Positions 7,931-16,511 are shown, counted from the stretch's first letter. The stretch: DNA of 64,000 nucleotides from Nocardioides agri (GCF_013778305.1 NZ_JACEIC010000002.1:2071669-2135668); one strand, 5' to 3'. Notes: a model not told the origin generated them from the letters alone. Program-made: numbers and translations.

Positions 7931-9511
7931 TCAGCGGTGGTAGAAGGCGGGGCTGTCGAGGACGGTGGCGACCAGGCGCGGCATCCGGGACTGCAGGACG
8001 GGCGAGCCCGGGCCCACCTCGTCGTCCGGGTGCGCGTTCACGGCGACACAGCACGCCTCGAGCAGCCCGCGGGTCGACTCGCGGTGGAGCAGCAGCCGGG
8101 AGAGGTGGTCGACGAGGTCGCGGAACACCATGCTCCGGCCGCGCGCGAGCCAGGAGCGCTTGCGCGGGAACTGCACGGAGTCGCCCGGCCAGAACCCGTT
8201 GACCATGTCCCAGTGGAAGGCCATCGACGCGAGCGCCCGGGTCGCGGACGACCACGATGCGTTGTCGACGGGCTGGCCGTCGGGCCGGGGCCAGGTGAAC
8301 GGCGCGAGACCCAGCAGGGCGGTCTGCCAGTAGACCTGGTTGGCCGCCGACGCCTCGGTCCGCGGCGGCTTCACGCCGACCCCGAGGACGCGGTACGTCG
8401 CGACGACGTCCTCATCGGCGTCGCGCACCTTCTTGTCGATCGCGGAGCGGAACTCGGCCGAGCGGACCAGCGTCCGGAGCACCGGCGCGATGGCCGTGTC
8501 GTTCTGGAGGTAGACCGCAGCCAGCTGGTCCACGAGGCTCGCCGGCACGCTGTCCGACACGAAGGCCCGGGCCAGCTTCGTCGCGATCCGTCGTGCGGTC
8601 GCCGGGTGGTGCGCGAGGTAGGTCAGGTAGCGCCGGACGAGGTCCCGCCCGTCCGCGTCGGCGTTCGGGTCGCTGAACCCGGCCACCGACACCGGGCCGG
8701 TCCAGTGGTCCTGCGGGGCGTAGTAGGCCGCCCAGGTGTTGTAGAGGTCGACCCGGTGACCGGTGAGGATTCGCGCGGAGCTCTTGACGTCGTCCTCGCC
8801 GAAGCTGCCGATGCCCAGCGTGTGCAGCTCGAGCAGCTCACGGCCGAGGTTCTCGTTGGGGTGCGCCTTCGTCGAGGTCGCGGCACCCAGGTAGGTCAGC
8901 ATCGCGGGGTGCACCACCGTGGCCTGGAGCAGGTCCTCGAACCGGCCGAGCGCCCGCTGTCGGATGGTCTCGCCGTACCCGATCCGGCTGACGTGGATGT
9001 TGTCGAAGGTGGTCGGGACGTGGAAGTGGTTCTCCCAGAACTCCGTCATCACCTCGAGCACCTGGCGTGGGGAGGTCATCCGCCGCATCACCACGCGGTT
9101 GCCGTAGTCCCACATCACCTCCCAGCCGCCGCGGATGCCCATCCTGTTGCGCTCCCAGAGCGTGACCGCGTCGAGGTGCAGGTCCGGCCACCAGTCGCAG
9201 AGGTTGTCCGCGCTGCCGTCGTACGCCGTGGCGAGCTGCTGGTCGAACCAGGCGAGATGGCCACCCGCGGCACGCACCTCGGCGGCCAGCCGCGGGGTGA
9301 TGCCATAGCTGAACCGGTTCACCAGGTGGCGCGCGGCGGGCTTCAGGATCGCGGTCTGCGGGTAGCGGCCGGGGCGGTAGGAGACCTTCGGACGCGTTGC
9401 GACGGCGGGCGCGGCCGCGGCACCGGTCGCGACGACGGCCGTGCCCGCGGCACCGCCGGCGAGGCGCAGGGCGCGCCGTCGGGTGGGCACGTCAGGAGTG
9501 GAAGCAGTCAT
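7931..9511 (-). CDS. Tat-exported DUF1800 protein
   Basis: 526 aa from the ATG at 9511, chosen because it places the twin-arginine motif TRRRALRLAGG (residues 10-20) at the N-terminus and has a GAGGACAGGGA ribosome site; a longer frame to 9703 overlaps the divergent gene. The body shows DUF1800 hallmarks: HLVNRFSYGITPRLAAEVRA, VMTEFWENHFHVP, ENLGRELLELHTLGIG with LTGHRVD, and KLARAFVSD. DUF1800 and DUF1501 are commonly adjacent and co-exported. No enzymatic activity is firmly assigned. It is the first gene of the pair. Confidence 0.9.
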   Translation of the reverse strand: MTASTPDVPTRRRALRLAGGAAGTAVVATGAAAAPAVATRPKVSYRPGRYPQTAILKPAARHLVNRFSYGITPRLAAEVRAAGGHLAWFDQQLATAYDGSADNLCDWWPDLHLDAVTLWERNRMGIRGGWEVMWDYGNRVVMRRMTSPRQVLEVMTEFWENHFHVPTTFDNIHVSRIGYGETIRQRALGRFEDLLQATVVHPAMLTYLGAATSTKAHPNENLGRELLELHTLGIGSFGEDDVKSSARILTGHRVDLYNTWAAYYAPQDHWTGPVSVAGFSDPNADADGRDLVRRYLTYLAHHPATARRIATKLARAFVSDSVPASLVDQLAAVYLQNDTAIAPVLRTLVRSAEFRSAIDKKVRDADEDVVATYRVLGVGVKPPRTEASAANQVYWQTALLGLAPFTWPRPDGQPVDNASWSSATRALASMAFHWDMVNGFWPGDSVQFPRKRSWLARGRSMVFRDLVDHLSRLLLHRESTRGLLEACCVAVNAHPDDEVGPGSPVLQSRMPRLVATVLDSPAFYHR

Positions 9512-9550
9512 GGCGGACGTCCCTGTCCTCGGGGGGTTGGGGAAAACCGG

Positions 9551-9574
9551 TCGTGATCCGTGTCGCGATCCGTG
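9551..9574. repeat. 12-bp tandem direct repeat in the DUF1800/GNAT divergent region
   Basis: TCGTGATCCGTG (9551-9562) is followed at once by TCGCGATCCGTG (9563-9574), 11 of 12 identical. It lies 40 bases upstream of the DUF1800 start and 95 bases before the divergent acetyltransferase. Tandem 11-12-bp direct repeats are the usual shape of response-regulator sites, but the match is too short to assign. Confidence 0.4.
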
Positions 9575-9668
9575 CGACAGGCCCCCCATCGGTCGGCGCA
9601 GGTGCCACCTGAGGCCGCCGCCGTAATTGCCGTGCGTCGGACGTCGTCCTTCGGCGAGACTCCCCGGC

Positions 9669-10574
9669 ATGACCGACGTCCTCGCCCTGCCTGCCGGGCT
9701 CACCCAGCGGCCCCTCGTCCTCTCGGACGCCCGCGCCGTCTACGAGGTGATGGCGGCGCAGGAGCAGCGCGACCTCGACGAGGTCTCGATCGAGGAGGCC
9801 GACATCGTGGGCGACTGGCAGCGGCCGTCGTACGACGTGTCGGCCGGCACGGTCGGCGTCTTCGACGGCGACCACCTCGTCGCCTACGCCGAGGTCTCGG
9901 GGGGCGACCGCGGCGACGCCGCCGTGCACCCCGACTACCGCGGCCAGGGCATCGGCACCGCGCTCGCCGGCTGGATGCAGTCCCGCGCGCGCGCCGCCGG
10001 CAGCACGGTCGTCGGCATGCCGGTCCCCGTCGGCTCGGCCGGTGACCGGCTGCTGTCCGACCTCGGCTACCACGTGCGCTGGGAGAGCTGGGAGCTCGAG
10101 CTCCCCGAGGGCGCCACGGTCCCCGAGCGTGCGCTGCCGGCCGGCTACGCGATCCGCGAGGCGACCGCCGACGACCACGAGGCCTGCTGGACCGTGCTCG
10201 AGGACGCGTTCCTCGAGTGGTCCGTGCGGGAGCGCGACTCCTTCGAGGACTTCCTGGCGCGGACCACCCAGCGGCCCGGCTTCGAGCCCTGGCACCTGCG
10301 GGTCGCCACCGACCCCGCCGGCGAGGTCGTCGGGGTCACGTTCGTCTACCTGTTCGGGACGATGGGGTACGTCGACCGGATCGCCACCCGCAAGGACCAG
10401 CGCGGTCAGGGCATCGCGCAGGCGATGCTCGTCGATGCGTTCGCGGTCGCTCGCGAGCACGGTGCGCTCACCTCGACGCTCAACACCGACTCCAGGACCG
10501 GTGCGCTCGGCCTCTACGAGAGGGTCGGCATGCGGGTCTTCCGTACCTGGGTCAACCGCGCGATCTCGCTCTGA
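9669..10574 (+). CDS. Tandem-domain GNAT acetyltransferase
   Basis: 301 aa with two GNAT folds. The first (about 5-140) contains AAVHPDYRGQGIGTALAGWM, and the second (about 155-300) contains ATRKDQRGQGIAQAMLVDAF followed by the GALGLYERVGMR segment; both carry the Q/RxxGxG/A acetyl-CoA pyrophosphate loop. Two-domain GNATs of this length include mycothiol synthase MshD, but I do not see enough to call it MshD. The ATG at 9669 is chosen over an in-frame upstream start because the latter lies in the promoter region. It probably acetylates a small amine or peptide in the cytoplasm. Confidence 0.85.
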   Translation: MTDVLALPAGLTQRPLVLSDARAVYEVMAAQEQRDLDEVSIEEADIVGDWQRPSYDVSAGTVGVFDGDHLVAYAEVSGGDRGDAAVHPDYRGQGIGTALAGWMQSRARAAGSTVVGMPVPVGSAGDRLLSDLGYHVRWESWELELPEGATVPERALPAGYAIREATADDHEACWTVLEDAFLEWSVRERDSFEDFLARTTQRPGFEPWHLRVATDPAGEVVGVTFVYLFGTMGYVDRIATRKDQRGQGIAQAMLVDAFAVAREHGALTSTLNTDSRTGALGLYERVGMRVFRTWVNRAISL

Positions 10575-10656
10575 TCCAACCCGAATGGACATCTCTCGAG
10601 CGTGGCGACTCCCGCGTCACGCACGCATACCCGAATTCGATACACGCGGGCAGCAG

Positions 10657-10670
10657 TAGAACGCGTTCCA
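10657..10670. promoter_or_regulatory. KstR-like operator
   Basis: TAGAACGCGTTCCA fits the KstR consensus TnnAACnnGTTnnA at every fixed position. It lies 22 bases upstream of the LLM oxidoreductase start, over the likely -35 (a TTGGCT -10 candidate is at 10681-10686), a repressor position. KstR is a TetR-family repressor of steroid catabolism in mycobacteria and rhodococci, relieved by sterol-derived CoA esters. Confidence 0.6.
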
Positions 10671-10692
10671 TTTCGTCTGCTTGGCTGGGCAC

Positions 10693-11658
10693 ATGCCGCG
10701 CACCCAGTTCGCCACCCGCTACGACTTCCGGGCCCCGGGCGCCGACCCCGCCACCCGGCAGGAGATCTTCGCGCGCGCGATCGAGCAGGCGGCGTACGTC
10801 GACCGGCACGGCCACGACGCCCTGATGGTGTCCGAGCACCACGCGTCCGACGACGGCTACCTGCCCAGCCCGATGGTGGTCGCCTCGGCGTTCGCGGCCG
10901 TCACCGCACGGATCCCGATCACCGTGTCGGCGCTGCTGGTCAACCTCTACGAGCCGGTGCGGCTCGCCGAGGACATCGCGGTGCTCGACCACCTGTCGCA
11001 GGGCCGGGTCGCCTACACGTTCGGGCTCGGCTACCGGCCCGTGGAGTACGAGCTCTACGGGCGCTCGTGGGCGACCCGCGGGGCCGACGTCGAGGCGCGC
11101 ATCAGCGCCGTGCTCGACGCGTGGTCCTCGGGCACGGTGACGCCCGCGCCGTACTCCCAGCCGCACCCCTTCCTCTTCTACGGCGGCGGCTCGCCGGCCG
11201 CCGCGCGCCGGGCCGGGCGGCTCGGCCTCAACTTCCAGCCCCAGCACGGGTCCGCGGAGCTGAAGGACATCTACGAGGCGGCCTGTCGTGAGGGCGGTCG
11301 CGAGCCGGGCCTCGTGCTCCAGGCACCGGACGACGGGCCGGCCAACGTCTTCTGCGCCGCCGACCCCGAGGAGTTCTGGGAGCGCTTCGGCCACCACCTG
11401 CTCGCCGACGCCACGGCCTACCAGGAGTGGCACGGCGAGGCCGGGTCCTACGTCGTCGACCACTCGCGCTCGGTCGAGGAGATGCGCACGGCGGGGAAGT
11501 ACGTCGTGCTCACCGCGGACGACCTCGTCGACCGGTGCCGCTCCGGCGAGATCCGGCTCGTCACCAGCCACCCCGCGTGCGGCGGCCTGCCCGCGGAGCC
11601 GTCGTGGGAGAGCCTCCGGCTGATCTCCGAGACGGTGCTGCCGGCGGTCCGGGGGTAG
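10693..11658 (+). CDS. LLM-class flavin-dependent oxidoreductase (luciferase-like monooxygenase)
   Basis: 321 aa TIM-barrel protein. Family marks include the N-terminal FATRYDFRAPGADP, EHHASDDGYLPSPM, the ISAVLD...SSGTVTP segment and FLFYGGGSPAAARRAGRLG near the middle. Members use FMNH2 or reduced F420 to oxygenate or reduce substrates. The ATG at 10693 is preferred to an upstream in-frame TTG because it lies 6 bases after a -10-like TTGGCT. A KstR-like operator sits just upstream, so I infer a role in sterol or related lipid oxidation; the substrate is not determinable from sequence. Confidence 0.85.
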   Translation: MPRTQFATRYDFRAPGADPATRQEIFARAIEQAAYVDRHGHDALMVSEHHASDDGYLPSPMVVASAFAAVTARIPITVSALLVNLYEPVRLAEDIAVLDHLSQGRVAYTFGLGYRPVEYELYGRSWATRGADVEARISAVLDAWSSGTVTPAPYSQPHPFLFYGGGSPAAARRAGRLGLNFQPQHGSAELKDIYEAACREGGREPGLVLQAPDDGPANVFCAADPEEFWERFGHHLLADATAYQEWHGEAGSYVVDHSRSVEEMRTAGKYVVLTADDLVDRCRSGEIRLVTSHPACGGLPAEPSWESLRLISETVLPAVRG

Positions 11659-11703
11659 TACGTTGCGAGTCACCACCCGACCTGGTTCGACGGGAGCGAG
11701 ACG

Positions 11704-12141
11704 ATGACCAAGACCATCGTGTGCGGCATCGACAACAGCCCCACCGCGGCGGCCGCCGCGCGCAAGGCGGCCGAGCTCGCCGTGGCGCTGGGCGGCAACC
11801 TCCACCTGGTCTCTGCCTACGGCAAGGTCGAGGCGCAGACCGTCGAGGTCGGCGCGGAGGAGTTCCTGGTGAGCAACGAGATGGAGGCGGACCGGGTCAC
11901 CGGCGCGGTGGCCCTCGAGCTGCGCCGCGAGTTCCCCGGGCTCCGTGTCCAGCCGGAGGCATCGGGCGGCAAGCCGGGCGACGCCCTCGTGCACTGCGCC
12001 GAGCGCCTCGGCGCCGACCTGATCGTGGTCGGCAACAAGCGCACCCAGGGCCTGGCCCGCGTCCTCGGCAGCATCGCCCGCGACGTCATCGGCCACGCTC
12101 CCTGCGACGTGTACGTCGCGCACACCCACCGCCGCCACTAG
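11704..12141 (+). CDS. Universal stress protein (UspA family)
   Basis: 145 aa single Usp domain. It starts MTKTIVCGIDNSPTAAAAAR, has the ADLIVVGNK segment, and ends with GLARVLGSIARDVIGHAPCD, the family's G-x2-G...G(S/T) ATP-binding pattern in slightly altered form. Cytoplasmic. ATP-binding Usp proteins help survival under hypoxia, starvation or stationary phase in actinobacteria. It has its own ribosome site (GGGAGCGAG) 45 bases after the flavin oxidoreductase gene, so it may be the second gene of that transcript or have a separate promoter. Confidence 0.9.
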   Translation: MTKTIVCGIDNSPTAAAAARKAAELAVALGGNLHLVSAYGKVEAQTVEVGAEEFLVSNEMEADRVTGAVALELRREFPGLRVQPEASGGKPGDALVHCAERLGADLIVVGNKRTQGLARVLGSIARDVIGHAPCDVYVAHTHRRH

Positions 12142-12207
12142 CTCGGACGCACTGCCGGACGTGGCCCCCATCTCGTCCAGCTGACTCGCGCACCCGCACC
12201 TCCGCGC

Positions 12208-12795
12208 TCACCGCGCGTCGGGGCGCACGGTCGTCACCAGGTCGGTCACCGACGGCCGGGGCGGGGTCGAGGAGAAGCCGAAGCCCGGCGCGGGGTGGAC
12301 CGGGGCAAGGGCTCCGAGGTCGCTCCCGTCGAAGGTCCCCGTCATCGCCTCGACGGTGCGGACGTCCGTCGCGCCGTACCACTCGAGGCGTCCGTCCTTG
12401 GCGCTGCCGCGGGTGCGGACCCCGCGCAGCACCACCCGGGCCACCGGATCGGTGATGCTGCACCACCACGTGCTCTCGGCGACCCGGCGCGGCACGAGGC
12501 GGAGCAGCCACCCCAGCGGGGTCCGGTCGCCGACGGTCAGGTCCAGCGTCAGCGACCCGGACCGCACCGACCAGCCGTCGACGGCGACCGGTTCGATGCG
12601 GACCTCGTCGAAGGAGTAGGTGGCCGCGACGAAGTCCGCGACCTCGGCCGTCGGCGCCAGCAGGACCCGGTGCCCGGACACCGTCTCGACCATGGCGTCC
12701 GCGAAGGCGCCGTACGGCGACTCGTCCCACCGTCCGACGACCACGCGCACGCCGCTCGTCGAGCCGACGCCGGCGATCGCCCCACGGAATTGCAT
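12208..12795 (-). CDS. Hypothetical protein coupled to an acyl-CoA dehydrogenase
   Basis: 195 aa. Its ATG overlaps the acyl-CoA dehydrogenase stop by one base (TGATG), which indicates translational coupling. The protein begins MQFRGAIAGVGSTSGVRVVV and contains GRWDESPYGAFADAMVE, a beta-rich centre with TWWCSITDPVARVVLRGVRT, and a FGFSSTPPRPSVTDLVTTV tail. No signal peptide, transmembrane helix or known catalytic motif is visible. I do not recognise the family; the beta-rich pattern and a role beside a dehydrogenase would fit a ligand-binding or accessory protein, but that is speculation. Confidence 0.7.
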   Translation of the reverse strand: MQFRGAIAGVGSTSGVRVVVGRWDESPYGAFADAMVETVSGHRVLLAPTAEVADFVAATYSFDEVRIEPVAVDGWSVRSGSLTLDLTVGDRTPLGWLLRLVPRRVAESTWWCSITDPVARVVLRGVRTRGSAKDGRLEWYGATDVRTVEAMTGTFDGSDLGALAPVHPAPGFGFSSTPPRPSVTDLVTTVRPDAR

Positions 12796-14018
12796 CAGCG
12801 GATCGGCGCCCCTGACACGGAACGCGCGATGACGAGCCGCTGGATCTCCGAGGTGCCCTCGAAGATCGTGTAGATCTTCGCGTCGCGGGCCATCCGCTCG
12901 ACGGGGTACTCGCGGGTGAACCCGTTGCCCCCCAGGATCTGCATGGCCTCGGTCGTCACCCTCACCGCGGTCTCGCCGGCGAAGAGCTTCGACATCGAGC
13001 CCTCGGCGTTCTCGAAGGTCTTGCCCTGCCGGGCCATCCAGGCCGCGCGCCAGACCAGCAGCCGCGAGGCCTCGATGGAGGTGGCCATGTCGGCGAGCTT
13101 GAAGGCGATCGCCTGGTTCTCGATGATCGGCTTGCCGAACTGCTCGCGGGTCTTCGCGTAGTCGAGGGCGACCTCGTACGCCGCGCGCGCGATGCCGATC
13201 GCCTGGGCGCCGACCGCGGGGCGGGTGCGCTCGAAGGTCGCCATGCTCGCGTTGCCGCGGGCGCCGCCGCCCTCGCGGGCCCGGGCCAGGCGGCCGTCGA
13301 GCTTCTCCTTGCCGCCGAGCAGGCAGCGACCGGGGACGCGCACGTTGTCGAGCACGACCTCGGCGGTGTGCGAGGCGCGGATGCCGTGCTTGTGAAACTT
13401 CTGTCCCTGGCTGAGCCCCTTGGTGCCCGGCGGCACGACGAACGACGCCTGGCCCCGGGTGCGCAGCTCCGGGTCCACGACCGCGGTCACGACGTGCACG
13501 TCGGCGATGCCGCCGTTGGTGGCCCAGGTCTTGGTGCCGTTGATGACCCACTCGTCGGTCGCCTCGTCGTAGGTCGCCCGGGTGCGCATCGCGCCGACGT
13601 CGGAGCCGGCGTCCGGCTCGGAGGAGCAGAACGCGCCGAGCTTGAGGTCGCCGGGCGTGCCGTACATCTGCGGCACCCACTCGCCGACCTGCTCGTCGGT
13701 GCCGTTGGCGCGCACCCCGGCGGCCGCGAGCGAGGTGCCGACGATCGACAGGCCGATGCCGGCGTCGCCCCAGAACAGCTCCTCCATCGTGACCGGGAAC
13801 CCGAGGCCGGTCTCGTCGAAGGCCTGGGTGGCGATGAAGTCGACGGAGTAGAGCCCGATCTTGGCGGCCTCCTCGACCACCGGCCAGGGGAACTCCTCGC
13901 GCTCGTCCCACTCGGCGGCGGCGGGCCGCACCACGTCGGCGGCGAAGCGGTGCACCCACTCGCGCAGCTCGAGGTGGTCGGGGCCCAGGTCGAAGGACGG
14001 CGTCGTCGGCTCGCTCAC
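12795..14018 (-). CDS. Acyl-CoA dehydrogenase
   Basis: 407 aa from a GTG at 14018, which lies 7 bases after a TAGCCT hexamer. FAD-dependent acyl-CoA dehydrogenase features are clear: CSSEPDAGSDVGAMRTRA (FAD and substrate loop), KTWATNGGIADVHVV, a charged DKTREQFGKPI-like segment, and QILGGNGFTREYPVERMARD followed by IYTIFEGTSEIQRLVIAR with the catalytic Glu region. It oxidises an acyl-CoA to the 2-enoyl-CoA, passing electrons to electron-transfer flavoprotein. The chain-length specificity is unknown. It is co-transcribed with the hypothetical protein immediately downstream. Confidence 0.93.
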   Translation of the reverse strand: MSEPTTPSFDLGPDHLELREWVHRFAADVVRPAAAEWDEREEFPWPVVEEAAKIGLYSVDFIATQAFDETGLGFPVTMEELFWGDAGIGLSIVGTSLAAAGVRANGTDEQVGEWVPQMYGTPGDLKLGAFCSSEPDAGSDVGAMRTRATYDEATDEWVINGTKTWATNGGIADVHVVTAVVDPELRTRGQASFVVPPGTKGLSQGQKFHKHGIRASHTAEVVLDNVRVPGRCLLGGKEKLDGRLARAREGGGARGNASMATFERTRPAVGAQAIGIARAAYEVALDYAKTREQFGKPIIENQAIAFKLADMATSIEASRLLVWRAAWMARQGKTFENAEGSMSKLFAGETAVRVTTEAMQILGGNGFTREYPVERMARDAKIYTIFEGTSEIQRLVIARSVSGAPIR

Positions 14019-14065
14019 GGTCGGCAGGCTACCCACCGAGCGGTCCGGGAATGCCGGACCCGGGC

Positions 14066-14097
14066 TTGACCTTGCCCCAGGGGGCAAGGCCTAGCGT
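14066..14097 (+). promoter_or_regulatory. MerR-type promoter with palindromic operator in a 20-bp spacer
   Basis: -35 TTGACC (14066-14071) and -10 TAGCGT (14092-14097) are separated by 20 bases instead of 17. The spacer is filled by CCTTGCCCCAGGGGGCAAGG (14070-14089), in which 9 of 10 base pairs match. This over-long spacer with a dyad is the defining layout of promoters twisted into shape by MerR-family activators. Confidence 0.85.
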
Positions 14098-14115
14098 CGC
14101 AGTCGAGGAGGCACG

Positions 14116-14511
14116 ATGCGGATCGGCGAGGCGGCCAGCAGGGCCGGGGTGAGCACCAAGGCGGTGCGCTACTACGAGTCGCTCGGGCTGGTGACGGCCC
14201 CGCGGCTGGCCAATGGCTACCGGGACTACGACGAGGCGCAGGTGCGCCGGATCGGCGAGATCCGCGGCCTGGTGCGGCTCGGCATCCCGGCCGAGCAGAC
14301 CCGTCCCTTCCTGGACTGCCTGGACTCCGGGCAGGCTGCCGGGGACGACTGCCCGGCGTCGCTGGACACCTACCGCGCCGCCATCGCCGACCTGGACCTC
14401 CGGGTCGTGGAGCTCGCCGAACGCCGGGAAACCCTGGCCGCCCGCCTGGCCGAGGCCACCGCGCGCTCCGCTCCTCGCTGCCTGTTCACCCCCACCGAGG
14501 AGATCCCGTGA
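14116..14511 (+). CDS. MerR-family transcriptional regulator with cysteines
   Basis: 131 aa. The N-terminal winged helix (MRIGEAASRAGVSTKAVRYY, with ESLGLVTAPR and the NGYRDYDEAQVRRI wing) is typical MerR, followed by a coiled-coil dimerisation helix. Four cysteines (DCLD near residue 76, DDCPAS near 86, and a C-terminal RCLF) could bind a metal or sense redox state. GAGGAGG provides the ribosome site and the promoter is the palindromic one just upstream, so it probably regulates itself. It overlaps the thioredoxin gene by four bases (GTGA), suggesting a thiol-stress or metal response. Confidence 0.9.
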   Translation: MRIGEAASRAGVSTKAVRYYESLGLVTAPRLANGYRDYDEAQVRRIGEIRGLVRLGIPAEQTRPFLDCLDSGQAAGDDCPASLDTYRAAIADLDLRVVELAERRETLAARLAEATARSAPRCLFTPTEEIP

Positions 14512-14846
14512 AGACCGACGCCCCTGCCTTCCCGACCGTCACCGACGCCACCTTCGCCGATGAGGTGCTCGGGTCCGAGAGCCCAGTCCTGGTCGACTTC
14601 TGGGCCGCGTGGTGCGGCCCGTGCCACCAGCTCGCGCCCGTCCTCGAGCGGGTCGCCGGCGAGCTCGACGGCCGGCTCCGCGTGGTCGCGCTCAACGCGG
14701 ACGAGAACCCGGTGACCTCCGCGGCGTACCGCGTCCTCGGCCTGCCGACGATGAAGGTCTTCGCCCGCGGCGAGGAGATCGGCTCGATCACCGGCAGCCG
14801 CAGCGCGAGCGCCCTGCGCGACCAGCTGGAGCGGATCCTCGGCTGA
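14508..14846 (+). CDS. trxA: Thioredoxin
   Basis: 112 aa thioredoxin fold with the active-site WCGPC (in WAAWCGPCHQLAPVLE) and the cis-proline segment GLPTMKVF. It reduces protein disulfides in the cytoplasm using electrons from thioredoxin reductase. The GTG start overlaps the MerR stop by four bases, so both proteins are made from one message under the MerR-type promoter. This is presumably a stress-inducible thioredoxin rather than the main housekeeping copy, which in actinobacteria usually sits beside trxB. Confidence 0.93.
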   Translation: MKTDAPAFPTVTDATFADEVLGSESPVLVDFWAAWCGPCHQLAPVLERVAGELDGRLRVVALNADENPVTSAAYRVLGLPTMKVFARGEEIGSITGSRSASALRDQLERILG

Positions 14847-14870
14847 CCGCACGGACGGGTCGAGCCGCGG

Positions 14871-16511
14871 TCAGACGTGCGCGGGGGCCTCCGGGTCGAG
14901 CTCCGCCTCGACGCCCGGGTCGCCGGCATCGACGTGGTAGTCCTGGGCACGGGTCTGGTCGACGCCCTCGTTGAGGTTCATCGCCCGGAAGACGAACGTC
15001 AGCAGCACCGCGACGAGAAGGTTCGCGAGGAACGCGATCAGGGCGATGTAGAACTTCGTCTCGGTGAACGGGAAGTTCACGAGCGGACCGCCGAAGTGGT
15101 CCTGCACGGGCGACTTGACGCCGTACGCAAGCCAGGTGCCGTAGGCCATGCCCACCGCCCAGCCGGCGAACAGCGCCCACCGGTGCAGCCAGCGCGTGTA
15201 GAGGCCGATCACGATCGCCGGCAGCGTCTGCAGGATCCACACCCCGCCGAGCAGCTGCAGGTTGATCGCGAAGTCCTTGGACAGGCCGAGCACGAACACC
15301 AGCGCCCCGAACTTCACCACCAGCGAGACGACCTTGCTCTGCGTCGCCTCCTGCTTGTGGGTGGCGTCGCGGTTGATGAACGCCTTGTAGACGTTGCGGG
15401 TCCAGAGGTTGGCGGCGGCGATCGACATGATCGCGGCCGGCACCAGTGCGCCGATCACGATCGCGGCGAACGCGACGCCGGCGAACCACGGGCTGAACTG
15501 GTCCTCGAAGAGCTGCGGCACCGACTGCTGCGGGTTCTCGACCTTCACCCCCGCCGCGATCGCGACGAAGCCGAGCAGGGCGAGCAGCCCCAGCAGGAAG
15601 GAGTACGCCGGCAGCAGGGCCGCGTTGCGGCGGATCACGCTGCGGCTGCGCGTCGACAGCACGCCGGTCACCGAGTGCGGGTACATGAACAGCGCCAGCG
15701 CCGAGCCGAGGGCGAGGCTGCCGTAGGCCCAGTGCAGCAGCTCCGGCGGCATCGTGGCCTTGGGGGCGGCCTCCCCGGCCGCGATGGCGTCGGCGTTCTC
15801 GGTGTTGAACGTCGCGAAGCTGTCGGCGGCGGTGCTGAAGATGTGGTCCCAACCGCCGACCTGGGACGGGATGTAGATGACGGCGACGATGATCACGACG
15901 TAGATCAGCGTGTCCTTGACGAACGCGATCAGCGCCGGCGCCCGCAAGCCGCTGGAGTAGGTGTAGGCGGCCAGCACGACGAACGCGATGAAGAGCGGCA
16001 GGTGGTTGACGAACCACGTGTCGCTGCTGGTGCCGATGCCCATCACCTGCAGCACGACCTCCATGCCGACGAGCTGCAGCGCGATGTAGGGCATCGTCGC
16101 GAGGATGCCCGTGAGGGCGACCACGAGCGCGAGCGCCCGGCTGTCGTAGCGGCCCTGGACGAAGTCCGCGGGGGTGACGTAGCCGTGCCGGTGGCTCACC
16201 GACCACAGGCGCGGCAGGAAGACGAAGATCAGCGGGTAGACCACGATCGTGTACGGCACGGCGAAGAAGCCGACCGCGGAGCCGGCGTACAGGGTCGCGG
16301 GCACCGCGATGAACGTGTAGGCCGTGTAGATGTCGCCGCCGATGAGGAACCAGGCGATGAACGTGCCGAAGCCGCGGCCGCCCAGGCCCCACTCGTCGAG
16401 GCTGTCGAGGTCGGCGCGACGCCAGCGGGCGGCGGCGAAGCCGAGCACCGTGACGAGCAGGAAGAGGAAGACGAAGACGCCGAGGACGACGCCGTTGACG
16501 TTCTCGATCAT
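14871..16511 (-). CDS. Sodium:solute symporter (SSS family), monocarboxylate-type
   Basis: 546 aa with about 13 hydrophobic helices. SSS-family signatures include DEWGLGGRGFGTFIAWFLIG, GDIYTAYTFIAVPATLYAGS, PADFVQGRYDSRALALV, and AAIMSIAAANLWTRNVYKAF. Closest in style to the MctP/MctC monocarboxylate uptake permeases (acetate, propionate, pyruvate, lactate) because of the paired DUF3311 gene. Its ATG overlaps the DUF3311 stop (ATGA). A CRP-type box upstream of the pair would suit carbon-source control. The exact substrate is inferred. Confidence 0.9.
   Translation of the reverse strand: MIENVNGVVLGVFVFLFLLVTVLGFAAARWRRADLDSLDEWGLGGRGFGTFIAWFLIGGDIYTAYTFIAVPATLYAGSAVGFFAVPYTIVVYPLIFVFLPRLWSVSHRHGYVTPADFVQGRYDSRALALVVALTGILATMPYIALQLVGMEVVLQVMGIGTSSDTWFVNHLPLFIAFVVLAAYTYSSGLRAPALIAFVKDTLIYVVIIVAVIYIPSQVGGWDHIFSTAADSFATFNTENADAIAAGEAAPKATMPPELLHWAYGSLALGSALALFMYPHSVTGVLSTRSRSVIRRNAALLPAYSFLLGLLALLGFVAIAAGVKVENPQQSVPQLFEDQFSPWFAGVAFAAIVIGALVPAAIMSIAAANLWTRNVYKAFINRDATHKQEATQSKVVSLVVKFGALVFVLGLSKDFAINLQLLGGVWILQTLPAIVIGLYTRWLHRWALFAGWAVGMAYGTWLAYGVKSPVQDHFGGPLVNFPFTETKFYIALIAFLANLLVAVLLTFVFRAMNLNEGVDQTRAQDYHVDAGDPGVEAELDPEAPAHV

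Noticed and set aside
9308..9321. AACCGGTT resembling a KstR core
   Set aside because: Flanking T and A are absent and it lies within the DUF1800 coding region.
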